Below, one piece after another: positions 53,806 through 62,368 of a DNA stretch of 64,000 bases. Location: the NCBI GenBank assembly GCA_963768715.1, contig CAVYJC010000003.1, positions 186,001 to 250,000 on the forward strand, given 5' to 3'. Each line of letters starts with the position of its first letter. Positions within the stretch are counted from its first letter, which is position 1. The position numbers were made by a program, and so were the translations under genes. The DNA comes from DATKEJ01 sp963768715. GTDB lineage: Bacteria; Bacteroidota; Rhodothermia; Rhodothermales; DATKEJ01. The notes under the pieces were generated by a model. It did no database searches, was not told the origin of the DNA, and saw only the letters and a program-made list of their open reading frames with translations.

Positions 53806-54975
53806 TTAGCGGGTCGCTGCCGTGATCACGTCTCGCACCGTCTCTCCCCAGCGCGATACGGTCTCATCGGACAGACGATGGTGAATCGGCAGCATGAGGG
53901 CCGTTTCCCCAAGCCTTCGGGCAACGGGAAGACGAGTATCCGGGGCATGGCCCATTCGTTGAAACGCCTCCTCGAGATAGATTTCCGGGCAGATTCCCGT
54001 GAACGCCGGCACGTCTCGACGGTGAAGCTCCGCCAGAATGTCGTCTCGACTTCGCCCGTGGGCGAGCTCCTCGGGACGGATAAACGCGTAGTACTTGTAG
54101 TAGGCGTGCCTGACCTCCTGGGGAGGTGCCGTAATTCGAATCGCACTCAGCGACCCCAATGTCTCGTCCAGCCGGCGCGCAAGCTCGATCCGTCTGTCGA
54201 CACGCCCAGGCACCTTCGGCAGCGCTACAAGGCCAATCGCCGCCTGCATTTCTGTCATGCGCCAATTCGTCCCAAATTGGTCGTGAATCCAACGGAAGGA
54301 AGGTCCCGGACCCGCGTGCCGGCTCGCCTCAAGGTTCTTGCCGTGGTCTTTGAATGACCATGCACGCGCATAGAGGTCCTCGTCGCCCGTTGTAAGCATG
54401 CCCCCCTCGCCGCCGGTCGTCATGATCTTGTCCTGACAGAACGACCATGTCGCGGCATGACCCCACGACCCGGCGGGGCGACCGTTTCGCTGGGCGCCGA
54501 GGGCCTGTGCGCAGTCTTCCAGGACGAACAAATCGCGTTCGTTCGCGACCTCCATGATCGCATCCATGTCACAAATCCATCCACCGAGGTGAACCACAAT
54601 GACAGCGCGCGTTCGGTCCGTCAGTCCGTCCCGAATCGTTTCTGCCGTCATGTTCTGCGAGACCTCATCCACGTCGACAAACACAGGTCGGGCGCCGACG
54701 AACGGAACAGCGCCCGCGGACGCAACAAACGACCGACTCGTGACGATCACTTCGTCGCCGGGTCCTATACCGGAGCATCTCAGCGGCAGCTCGAGGGCTA
54801 CCGTGCCGTTTGCGAGAGCGATAGCGTGGTCGGCCCCCACGAACTCGGCGAACGCCTCTTCGAAATGCTGATTCTCTTCGCCGGTCCAACGGTTGACCCT
54901 TCCCGAACGAAGCACGCGGATGACCGCATCGATCTCGTCGTCGTCGAACGACGGCCAGTTTTCCATGTCAGTCAT
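53806..54975 (-). CDS. DegT/DnrJ/EryC1 family aminotransferase
   Basis: 389 residues, PLP-dependent fold type I. NRWTGEENQHFEEAFAEFVGADHAIALANGTVALELPL, VVHLGGWICDMDAIMEV, LEDCAQALGAQRNG and the PLP lysine in FCQDKIMTTGGEGGML near residue 185. Such enzymes aminate keto-sugar nucleotides. The ENWPSF start resembles PglE/PseC-like or perosamine-type enzymes; the substrate is not deducible. It overlaps the sugar transferase gene upstream (on this strand) by four bases, so they are translated together. Confidence 0.87.
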   Translation of the reverse strand: MTDMENWPSFDDDEIDAVIRVLRSGRVNRWTGEENQHFEEAFAEFVGADHAIALANGTVALELPLRCSGIGPGDEVIVTSRSFVASAGAVPFVGARPVFVDVDEVSQNMTAETIRDGLTDRTRAVIVVHLGGWICDMDAIMEVANERDLFVLEDCAQALGAQRNGRPAGSWGHAATWSFCQDKIMTTGGEGGMLTTGDEDLYARAWSFKDHGKNLEASRHAGPGPSFRWIHDQFGTNWRMTEMQAAIGLVALPKVPGRVDRRIELARRLDETLGSLSAIRITAPPQEVRHAYYKYYAFIRPEELAHGRSRDDILAELHRRDVPAFTGICPEIYLEEAFQRMGHAPDTRLPVARRLGETALMLPIHHRLSDETVSRWGETVRDVITAATR

Positions 54976-55640
54976 GATGTCATCCGATTGTTGGAAACGC
55001 CGTCTGAATCATCCCCCATGAATTCGGGCATGAAGGCTTCGTCGGGCGGGGTCACACCCCTCGCACGTAAAACTGCCGGCACGGTCTTAAGCAGAATAAG
55101 GAGGTCGGTCGTCGGCGAAACATGATCCACGTACCAGACATCTCGATCCAGTCGATCAGACCACGTCGTATCGTTTCGTCCGTGGACCTGCGCCCAGCCC
55201 GTTATTCCCGGCCGGACGTCCAGCCGTCGCGCCTGCTCGACCGAATATCTGTCATTGTAGCGAAGCAGCAACGGACGCGGACCGACGAGGCTCATTTCGC
55301 CCCGGATTACGTTCCAGAGTTCGGGCAGTTCATCGAGGCTGGTGCCCCGGAGAAAGCGTCCAAATCCAGTGAGTCGGGCATCCGGCTCCAGGGCATGGCC
55401 ATCGACGTCGGTCTGAGGGAGCATGCTTCGGAATTTCACCAGCGTGAAAGACCGGCCGTCCTTCCCGGCGCGCTCCTGACGAAAAAGCACGGGGCGGCCG
55501 AGCGCGACCCACACGCACGTCGCAGTCGCGAGCACTATGGGCGACAGGACGACCAGCAGCACGATAGCCACGACGGCATCGGCAAGGCGCTTGCCCCGCC
55601 GTCGATACCATCCCTGTTTCGTGGCGGCAGTCTTCTGCAT
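54972..55640 (-). CDS. Initiating sugar transferase (polyprenol-phosphate glycosyl-1-phosphate, WcaJ/PglC type)
   Basis: 222 residues from ATG 55640. One N-terminal re-entrant membrane helix (AVVAIVLLVVLSPIVLATATCVW), then GRPVLFRQERAGKDGRSFTLVKFRSM, RGTSLDELPELWNVIRGEMSLVGPRPLLL, and RPGITGWAQVHGRN, the bacterial sugar transferase core. It moves a sugar-1-phosphate to undecaprenyl phosphate. The upstream frame continues into the CPBP gene and is unlikely to be used. Its start overlaps the CPBP stop as TGATG, and its end overlaps the aminotransferase start. Confidence 0.92.
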   Translation of the reverse strand: MQKTAATKQGWYRRRGKRLADAVVAIVLLVVLSPIVLATATCVWVALGRPVLFRQERAGKDGRSFTLVKFRSMLPQTDVDGHALEPDARLTGFGRFLRGTSLDELPELWNVIRGEMSLVGPRPLLLRYNDRYSVEQARRLDVRPGITGWAQVHGRNDTTWSDRLDRDVWYVDHVSPTTDLLILLKTVPAVLRARGVTPPDEAFMPEFMGDDSDGVSNNRMTS

Positions 55641-56416
55641 CAGAATCGAAAGAGGTTGACGAAGTCGGTCAGGGAGATGCCGTGCGATCCGGTTCGGATG
55701 CGCTGCGCGCAGAAGAAGTCGATCAGCGCCATTTGAACCGAATGAATGGGTACGGCAATCCAGAACGAACGCGCTCTCCACACCACAGCTCCGAGAACTA
55801 CTCCGCCTACGACCGAAAGAATCTGCTCGGGAACAGGTTTGGAGGCGTGGAGCAGCGCAAACGGGAGCGCTTGAATAAGAATGCTGTAAAGTCCGAACGT
55901 ATGCGACGTTCCAAAGAGAACGAAGCCTCGCCAGAGATACTCCCAGCCTATCCAGTAGAGAAGGTAGGCGGCTTCATAAGCCAGAAGCAGCGAGCCGTTG
56001 TTGATGCCGTCCCGGAAATGCGGGTACATGCGCTGAAAGGCATCCTGGTCTGAGAGAACCCATGTCCCCACAATGACAACGGGCAGATAGACGCCCAGGG
56101 CCTTGAGGGCGAATTTCCAGTCTCCGACTCCGAGTCCCGCATCTCGCGGCCGGACGCGAAAGATCAGGGTCAAAATCAGCGCCGGCAGCAGAAATCCAGA
56201 GAAACCCTGTACGCCGAATCGCCAGATCCACGTGCTGATTTCGAGCAGCTCCGGCGGGACGGCGTGAGACAAATGAGCCAGGAAGAAGCCTCGTGCACCG
56301 ACGTCATGATGCAGAAACACCATGAGGGCCGCCGCCACAAGGACCGTCGCCGTCTGCAGGTCGATCCGCGCCGCCGCACGGCGGAAACGTTCGAGTTCAG
56401 ATCGAAATGGACTCAT
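55640..56416 (-). CDS. CPBP family intramembrane protease
   Basis: 258 residues with six to eight membrane helices. The CPBP (Abi) motif appears as GWEYLWRGFVLFG (the Glu-x3-Arg site), followed by FALLHASKP and HSVQMALIDF, which supply the other conserved His and Asn/Asp-like positions. It would cleave or bind a membrane protein. The stop and the sugar transferase start share bases (TGATG), so the two are translationally coupled, which ties it to polysaccharide assembly; the substrate is unknown. Confidence 0.85.
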   Translation of the reverse strand: MSPFRSELERFRRAAARIDLQTATVLVAAALMVFLHHDVGARGFFLAHLSHAVPPELLEISTWIWRFGVQGFSGFLLPALILTLIFRVRPRDAGLGVGDWKFALKALGVYLPVVIVGTWVLSDQDAFQRMYPHFRDGINNGSLLLAYEAAYLLYWIGWEYLWRGFVLFGTSHTFGLYSILIQALPFALLHASKPVPEQILSVVGGVVLGAVVWRARSFWIAVPIHSVQMALIDFFCAQRIRTGSHGISLTDFVNLFRF

Positions 56417-56490
56417 GCATCAACTCCCGGGTGCCTTTCCGGTTGGCCCGCAAGATACACTGGACATTGAGAATTGAGTGGAATCGACTT

Positions 56491-57573
56491 TCAGGCGAGG
56501 CGGCCGATCGCCGATGCCATGTCAGGAACGCCGTCGAGTTCGAATCGCTTCTCGAGTCCCCTAACGAGTCGCCGAACCAGACCAGGTCCCTCATAGACGA
56601 GTCCGGTATAGAGTTGAATCAGCGAAGCGCCCATGTAGATACGCGCCACCGCCTCATCGACGGTGTCGATACCGCCAACGCTGATAATCGGCCGGTTTCC
56701 GCCTGTTTCCTTGTAGAGGAACTGCAGGAACCGTCGCGACAACGCGGCGAGCGGTCTACCACTCAGGCCACCCGGACCGATGGCACTCAGCACCGATGAG
56801 TTCGTCCGGAGTCCGTCTCTTAGGACCGAGGTGTTCGTCGCAATGTAGCCGTCCACGCCGTAAGACCGGCTTACGGCAAGTAATTCGCGGAATCGTCCAC
56901 CGTCGAGTTCCTCCGGATCGGCCGGAGAGAATTTAATCAGAATCGGAACATTCAGGTCGCTTCCAGTGCGCGCCGCCGCGATGGCCTCAAGGAGCGCATC
57001 GAGCGACTGCGGTTCCTCAAACGTCTTTCCGTCATCGGTATTCGGGCACGAGATATTGAGGGCGATGTAGTCGGCGAGCGGCCCGAGGGCAACGAAGCTG
57101 CGACAGAAGTCGTCGATCGCGGCTGCGCCTCCCAATCCGGGCCGGTTGGTCTTCACGATGTTGATGCCCAGCGGTAAGTTCCCGTCGCCCCGGAGTCGAC
57201 GTATTCGGTTCCCGATCGCCGCGGCCCCGTCATTGTTGAGCCCCATCCGGTTGATCAGTGCGCGATCCAGCGGCAGTCGGAAGGCACGGGGTTTCGGATT
57301 GCCGGGGGCGGGTTCGGCGCTGACGGACCCGATCTCGACAAAGCCGCAGCCAATTTGCTCCCAGAAAGGGATACACTCGGCATTCTTGTCGAGTCCGGCA
57401 GCAATACCGACAGGATTCAGAAAATCCAGGTCGAAGAGCGTCTGCTTCAGGCGAGGTGTTTCATGGCGACCGGACGAAGGCAGTTTTTGCGCCACGCGGG
57501 CGGCGCGCATGGCAAAGCGGTGTGCTCTCTCGGCATCGAGCCTGAACAGGAGAGGTCGCAGCCAACGATACAT
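56491..57573 (-). CDS. pyrD: Dihydroorotate dehydrogenase (quinone)
   Basis: 360 residues, class 2 (membrane associated, quinone using). N-terminal helical segment (YRWLRPLLFRLDAERAHRFAMRAAR) then NPVGIAAGLDKNAECIPF, GFVEIGSVSAEPAPGNPKPRAFRL, NRMGLNNDGA, YIALNISCPNT, ILIKFSPADPEE and GPGGLSGRPLA with GGID near the end. It makes orotate in pyrimidine synthesis. Leftward, next to htpX with 12 bases between. Confidence 0.96.
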   Translation of the reverse strand: MYRWLRPLLFRLDAERAHRFAMRAARVAQKLPSSGRHETPRLKQTLFDLDFLNPVGIAAGLDKNAECIPFWEQIGCGFVEIGSVSAEPAPGNPKPRAFRLPLDRALINRMGLNNDGAAAIGNRIRRLRGDGNLPLGINIVKTNRPGLGGAAAIDDFCRSFVALGPLADYIALNISCPNTDDGKTFEEPQSLDALLEAIAAARTGSDLNVPILIKFSPADPEELDGGRFRELLAVSRSYGVDGYIATNTSVLRDGLRTNSSVLSAIGPGGLSGRPLAALSRRFLQFLYKETGGNRPIISVGGIDTVDEAVARIYMGASLIQLYTGLVYEGPGLVRRLVRGLEKRFELDGVPDMASAIGRLA

Positions 57574-57585
57574 CAGCAGTGAATC

Positions 57586-58422
57586 CTAGAATTCGGTTCT
57601 TTCCATCTCGAGGAGCCTTTTGACGCGTTCCTCGGTCGAGGGGTGCGTCGAGAACAGCTTTCGCATGCCACCGCCCAAACCTGCGAATGGACTCACGATA
57701 AACATATGCGCAGTCGCCGGATTTGCGTCCATGGGCACGGCTTCGGCGCCACGTTCGAGCTTCTGGAGGGCGGAGGCCAGCGACCGCGGCTTTCCACAGA
57801 TTCTGGCGCCGTCGCGATCTGCAGAGAATTCGCGGGTTCTCGAGATCGCCATTTGGATGAGCATTGCCGCTAAAGGGGCAAGAATGAGCATCAGCAGACT
57901 TCCGATCAGATTGTCGCGGCTCCTCCCGCCTCCGAAAAACATTCCGAAACGGACGAGCATCGTAATCGAGGCCGCCAGGGCAGCGGCGATCGAGCCTGTC
58001 AGGATATCGCGGTTCTTCACGTGGGCCAACTCGTGGGAAAGCACGCCCTCGAGCTCATCGTTCGAGAGGAGTCGCACGATGCCGCTCGTCACGGCGACCG
58101 CAGCGTGTTCGGGATTACGACCCGTGGCAAAAGCGTTCGGTTGCTCCGACGGGATAACGAAAACACGGGGCATTGGCAGCCCCGCCTTCTCTCGGAGCCG
58201 ATCGACTATGTCGTAGAGCTCACGCGCCTGTGAACGGTCGACCTCTTTGGCGCGATACATACGCAAGACCATCTTATCGCTGAACCAATAGGAAAAAAAG
58301 TTCACGCCTATACCGAATAGAAAGGCGAGGATCATTCCCTGCTGACCACCGATCATTTGTCCGATGAGGACAAAAAGAATCATCATGGCCGCCATCAAGG
58401 CAGCCGTGCGCATTGCGTTCAT
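57586..58422 (-). CDS. htpX: Membrane zinc metalloprotease HtpX
   Basis: 278 residues. Two membrane helices at the N-terminus (MMILFVLIGQMIGGQQGMILAFLF), then AVTSGIVRLLSNDELEGVLSHELAHVKNRDILT with the HExxH zinc motif (HELAH), two more helices around 150-185, and the third ligand Glu in SADRDGARICGKPR-type region. HtpX degrades misfolded inner-membrane proteins. It probably shares a transcript with pyrD downstream. Confidence 0.95.
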   Translation of the reverse strand: MNAMRTAALMAAMMILFVLIGQMIGGQQGMILAFLFGIGVNFFSYWFSDKMVLRMYRAKEVDRSQARELYDIVDRLREKAGLPMPRVFVIPSEQPNAFATGRNPEHAAVAVTSGIVRLLSNDELEGVLSHELAHVKNRDILTGSIAAALAASITMLVRFGMFFGGGRSRDNLIGSLLMLILAPLAAMLIQMAISRTREFSADRDGARICGKPRSLASALQKLERGAEAVPMDANPATAHMFIVSPFAGLGGGMRKLFSTHPSTEERVKRLLEMERTEF

Positions 58423-58529
58423 GTTCGTCTATTCCTGACTGCAGCGCCCGTGTGAGCGGACTGTACTGACAATCTTACCGTTAACATTACATGCTGGAAT
58501 CCTGCGCAAAACGCGTGCCGTTCTGCCGG

Positions 58530-59591
58530 TCATCCCGTCGCATGAGCCGTACGGGAAGGAAGTTGTGCCTTTCTGACAGGAAGGCGGCCGACTCGTTCCG
58601 ACGCCGAATGAAGATCGCCGGTGTCATTCGGGTCGAACGCCTGCAACAGATCGATGACGCCATGGAGCGAGGTCTTGTCCATCAGCAGTTTCCTCAATTT
58701 GCTCGCACATCGAAAACCCTTGAAATATCCACCGTACATCCTCCGCATTTCGAGGACCCCCTTTCTTTCGCCCAGCCATTCGCATTTCAGCTGCAGGTGC
58801 TCGCAAACAACGGCGATCCGCTCTTCCCATGCTGGAGCCGGCGGCAGTTCTCCTCGTTCCATCAGGGCCTTCGCGTCGCGAAAGATCCACGGGTTCCCAA
58901 TCGCACCGCGACCGACCATGACGGCGTCCACGCCCGTCTCGTCGAACATTGCTTTGATCTTCTCCGGCGATGTGGCATCGCCATTCCCGATGAATGGGAT
59001 ACCGATCCCAGACTCTTCCTTGATACGCCGCAGCCAGGCCCACCGCGCCTCGCCGCGATACATTTGTGCGCGCGTCCGAGCATGAACCGCCAGCGCCGCG
59101 ACACCCGCTCCCTCGAGCATTCGAGCTACCTCGAGGATACGGATCGACTGGTCGTCCCATCCCAGTCTCGTCTTGACTGTCACCGGCCGGGTGGCGATTG
59201 AGACGACTGCGTCGGTGATTTCCTTCATTTTGGGGAGATCCTTCAGGATGCCCGCTCCCCCGCCCTTGCAGACCACCTTCTTGACCGGACACCCGAAATT
59301 GATGTCAATCAGATCCGGTCGGGCTTCGTCGACGAGGCGAGCCGCTTGACGGACCTGTTCGACGTCGCCTCCGAAAATCTGAATCCCGAGCGGCCGCTCC
59401 GACTCGTGGAAGTCGAGTTTTCGCACGGAATCGTCGGCTTCATATACGAGCCCGGCCGACGAAATAAACTCGGTGAACAGCAGATCGGCTCCGTACCTCT
59501 TGCACAGAATGCGGAACGGCGGATCGCTCACGTCCTCCATTGGAGCGAGGACAATCGGGCGGTCGCCGAGATCGATGGGTCCGATTTGCAT
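58530..59591 (-). CDS. dusB: tRNA-dihydrouridine synthase
   Basis: 353 residues. APMEDVSDPPFRILCKRYGADL at the N-terminus, the flavin TIM barrel with INFGCPVKKVVCKGGGAGIL carrying the catalytic Cys, TVKTRLGWDD, LAVHARTRAQMYRGEARW, IPFIGNGDATSPEKIKAM and GRGAIGNPWIF. It reduces uridine in tRNA D-loops. The C-terminal helical domain includes YGGYFKGFRCASKLR. Stands alone, with the next leftward gene 107 bases away. Confidence 0.93.
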   Translation of the reverse strand: MQIGPIDLGDRPIVLAPMEDVSDPPFRILCKRYGADLLFTEFISSAGLVYEADDSVRKLDFHESERPLGIQIFGGDVEQVRQAARLVDEARPDLIDINFGCPVKKVVCKGGGAGILKDLPKMKEITDAVVSIATRPVTVKTRLGWDDQSIRILEVARMLEGAGVAALAVHARTRAQMYRGEARWAWLRRIKEESGIGIPFIGNGDATSPEKIKAMFDETGVDAVMVGRGAIGNPWIFRDAKALMERGELPPAPAWEERIAVVCEHLQLKCEWLGERKGVLEMRRMYGGYFKGFRCASKLRKLLMDKTSLHGVIDLLQAFDPNDTGDLHSASERVGRLPVRKAQLPSRTAHATG

Positions 59592-59734
59592 GGATGTTGG
59601 GGACTGGATCTCTAGTCACCGCTCGCCAACGATCCGCATTCCTGTCGGTTCCTTCGCGGCAGCCGCGCAACCTCTGTCGCAACCGGAACGTAAACGACTC
59701 GAAATCAGCAACCGAAACACGGTGTGAACGACGT

Positions 59735-59980
59735 ATGAGTCTTCTACAGCCCGAAGCGATAATTCTCGCGATAAGCTTGACCGGCCTGGTCAAACAGGTC
59801 TTATTCGTTGTGCTGGCCGTACTCAACGGCGCGCTTTCGATCATCGCGACACTCGCGATCTGGAAGAGCTACCTGATCACGGGGGTCAAGGTATTGTTTA
59901 CGCTGCTGGTTCTGACTCCAGTCGTAGGCCTTGTCGTGTACATGATCTGGGGGCAGAAGAAAGTCAGAGACGCTGCCTGA
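59735..59980 (+). CDS. Small PLDc_N-like membrane protein
   Basis: 81 residues from ATG 59735, chosen because the upstream frame has no family features and overlaps dusB. Two or three hydrophobic helices: AIILAISLTGLVKQVLFVVLAVLNGALSIIA, then VKVLFTLLVLTPVVGLVVYMIWGQKK, where PVVGLVVYxxxGxKK resembles the PLDc_N helix found alone or before cardiolipin synthases. Likely an inner-membrane protein; function unknown. Confidence 0.6.
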   Translation: MSLLQPEAIILAISLTGLVKQVLFVVLAVLNGALSIIATLAIWKSYLITGVKVLFTLLVLTPVVGLVVYMIWGQKKVRDAA

Positions 59981-60011
59981 AGCGGACTTCAGCCCCTCTC
60001 GTCTGACACCG

Positions 60012-61133
60012 TCAGACCTTGACCATATCGTTTGTTGGAGCGTTGTCCAGGAGCTTTCCGTAGACGGACGCGGTTTCTTCCAGCATCTTTCGCTTGCCGA
60101 ATCGCTCCTCGAACAGACGCCGGCCCTCGTTCCCCATCCGCAGCCTCAGCTCGGGTTCATCGAGCAGGCGTTTGATCCGCTCGCGCAGCCCGTCGATGTC
60201 CTTTGGGCGCGTCAGAAACCCCGTTTCCTCATGAATGACTGATTCGTTCGCACCTCCAACGTCGCTCGCGACCACTGGGAGCCCGGCTCTCATCGCTTCC
60301 AGTATCGAAATGGGGAAGCCTTCCCACAGGGAACTGAGAACGAAAATGTCGGCGCCTGCCAAGAGCTCGGGCACGTCGCGCCGGTTACCCAGAAAATCGG
60401 TTCGGTCCGCGATACCGAGTTCGTCGGCGAGTTGCCTGATAATTTCAAGGCGCGGTCCGTCACCGACGAATGAAACGTTCCACGGCGCATCGATCGCGGC
60501 CATGGCCTTTAAGAGCGTGTGGTGGTCCTTCTGTTGGGAAAACCGGGCGACCATGATGATAAGGGGTGGGTTGCCTTCGCCCGGTTCTGCGCGGAAAGGC
60601 ACATCGGCGATGCCGTTGTGAACCGTCGTCATGCGCTCCGGCGGCTGCACCCGTTTTCGAATAGCCAGTGTTCTGTCGGCTTCGGCGACCGTTATGATGT
60701 GCTGATTTCTGCAGAACCGCGAAGCAATGTGCTCGGACAGAAGGCCCGTAATCCGCCAGGGCAGCGAGATCCCCTGCTCGAATGCCCAGCCGTGGACCGT
60801 AAAGACTACCGGCACACCTTCGGCCCGGCTGGCCAGCCTACCCAGTAGACCCGCCTTTGAAGAGTGGCAGTGAACAAGATCGGGTTGGACGGCACGGATG
60901 AGCCGTCGGACGGCTCGATAAGCCTGCCAATCCCGGACCGGTCGAACCGGTCGAATCAATTCAGGAACGAGGCGCACCTCGACTCCGAGGGCACGCGCTT
61001 CCTCGGTCAGGAACCCGTCGGCGCCCGTCGCCAGGATTGTTTCAACCCCTTCCGACCATCCAGACAGGAGGTCGAGAACATTGACCTGCGCCCCGCCGTG
61101 GTCCGGCGTAGTGATGAGATAGAGGATGCGCAC
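60012..61133 (-). CDS. GT4-family glycosyltransferase
   Basis: 373 residues, GT-B. MRILYLITTPDHGGAQVNVLDLL with the glycine-rich N-terminal turn, LVHCHSSKAGLLGRLASRA, VFTVHGWAFEQG, VHNGIADVPF, IIMVARFSQQKDHHTLLKAM, FVGDGPRLEIIRQLAD, and the E-x7-E motif in FPISILEAMRAGLPVVASDVGG. It is probably retaining and acts on a lipid-linked or nucleotide-sugar acceptor. Two bases separate it from the next GT4 gene. Confidence 0.92.
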   Translation of the reverse strand: MRILYLITTPDHGGAQVNVLDLLSGWSEGVETILATGADGFLTEEARALGVEVRLVPELIRPVRPVRDWQAYRAVRRLIRAVQPDLVHCHSSKAGLLGRLASRAEGVPVVFTVHGWAFEQGISLPWRITGLLSEHIASRFCRNQHIITVAEADRTLAIRKRVQPPERMTTVHNGIADVPFRAEPGEGNPPLIIMVARFSQQKDHHTLLKAMAAIDAPWNVSFVGDGPRLEIIRQLADELGIADRTDFLGNRRDVPELLAGADIFVLSSLWEGFPISILEAMRAGLPVVASDVGGANESVIHEETGFLTRPKDIDGLRERIKRLLDEPELRLRMGNEGRRLFEERFGKRKMLEETASVYGKLLDNAPTNDMVKV

Positions 61134-61135
61134 GG

Positions 61136-62281
61136 TCAGCCGTTTTTGCGTTTAATGAGCGTTTTGTACAGATCCTCCCAACGATCGAGAACGATCGGGA
61201 GACTGAATTCGTGCTCAACGAAGGCTCGACCCGCATCGCCCATCGCCCGTCGATCGTTTTCGGACATGCCCGCTATCCGCGTCATCGCCTGGGCAAGCGC
61301 CGTGTCGTCGGCCGGTTCGACTATGATCCCCGTCTCGTCGTTGCGCACAAGCTCGGCATTGCCCCCGGCATCGGTGGCCACGACAGGCAGTCCGCTCGCC
61401 GACGCCTCCAGAAGCACCATTGGGGCGCCTTCCCAGGCCGACGACATCAAATATCCGTCCGCCGCACACATGAGTGCAGCAACGTCCTTTCGCTCTCCGA
61501 GCAGCGAAACGTCCGAAGAAAGCCCGGATTTCTCAACCAACTGCTCGATTTCTGCCTTCATGGGTCCCCTGCCCACGATCAAGAGACGCATTCCGGGCGC
61601 CGCATCGACCACCTGTCGGAAAGCCCGCAGCATGTTGGGATAGTCTTTTCCAGGCGCGAGCCGCCCGACGGCCAGCCAGCAGAATCGATCTCCGAGATCC
61701 AATTTCTCACGATAGACATCACGTATCTGCTCGTCGCGTCCGAAACGGGTCGTGTCGAGCCCGTTGTACATGAGCATCGCTCGGGACGGCGAGACAGCTT
61801 TGATCGACACATAGCGGTCTATGGCCCGATGGCTTACGTTCGTCGTCACGTCGGCCAGCCGGTCGGTCAGTCTGTAGGCCAACTCGAGCCAGCGGCCGCC
61901 TTCGACTATGTTGTGGGCAGTCGAAATCTGAACCGGGACACCAGCTACGCGTCCGGCGATCCGTCCGAGCAGATTGGCCTTCGCCATGTGGCTGTGCAGG
62001 ATCACGGTGCCGTGCCTCCTCAGCTTCCGTCCAAGCTTAAGAATGGCGAGTGGATTAGGGATCGGGCTCATGTCGAGCGACGAAACCGTGACACCTGCCT
62101 CCAGCAGTTCGTCCATCAGATCAACGGGCGGAAGCATAGAAACGACATCGGTTTCCCATCCACGCTGCTGCATGCCGATGGCAATCCTCGTCAACTGGAT
62201 CTCGGCTCCTCCGAGAGTCAGTCCGGTCGTGAGATAGGTAATCTTTTTATTCAACGCGACGAGCCACTCCGCACTTTTCAC
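61136..62281 (-). CDS. GT4-family glycosyltransferase
   Basis: 381 residues, GT-B. ITYLTTGLTLGGAEIQLTRIAIG at the N-terminus, ILHSHMAKANLLGRIAG, MYNGLDTTRFGR, LAVGRLAPGKDYPNMLRAF, LIVGRGPMKAEIEQLVE and the E-x7-E region SAWEGAPMVLLEASASGLPVVATDAGG. Middle gene of three similar genes in tandem; pairwise resemblance suggests duplication with change of specificity. It is two bases upstream of the first and 88 bases downstream of the third. Confidence 0.92.
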   Translation of the reverse strand: MKSAEWLVALNKKITYLTTGLTLGGAEIQLTRIAIGMQQRGWETDVVSMLPPVDLMDELLEAGVTVSSLDMSPIPNPLAILKLGRKLRRHGTVILHSHMAKANLLGRIAGRVAGVPVQISTAHNIVEGGRWLELAYRLTDRLADVTTNVSHRAIDRYVSIKAVSPSRAMLMYNGLDTTRFGRDEQIRDVYREKLDLGDRFCWLAVGRLAPGKDYPNMLRAFRQVVDAAPGMRLLIVGRGPMKAEIEQLVEKSGLSSDVSLLGERKDVAALMCAADGYLMSSAWEGAPMVLLEASASGLPVVATDAGGNAELVRNDETGIIVEPADDTALAQAMTRIAGMSENDRRAMGDAGRAFVEHEFSLPIVLDRWEDLYKTLIKRKNG

Positions 62282-62368
62282 TTTCGGGAATATATCTCCT
62301 TCAAAGGGAGCAGCCCGCCGAAACCGACGTATTCGCCGCCACTTTCCACATCGATCCGGTCGAGGTCG

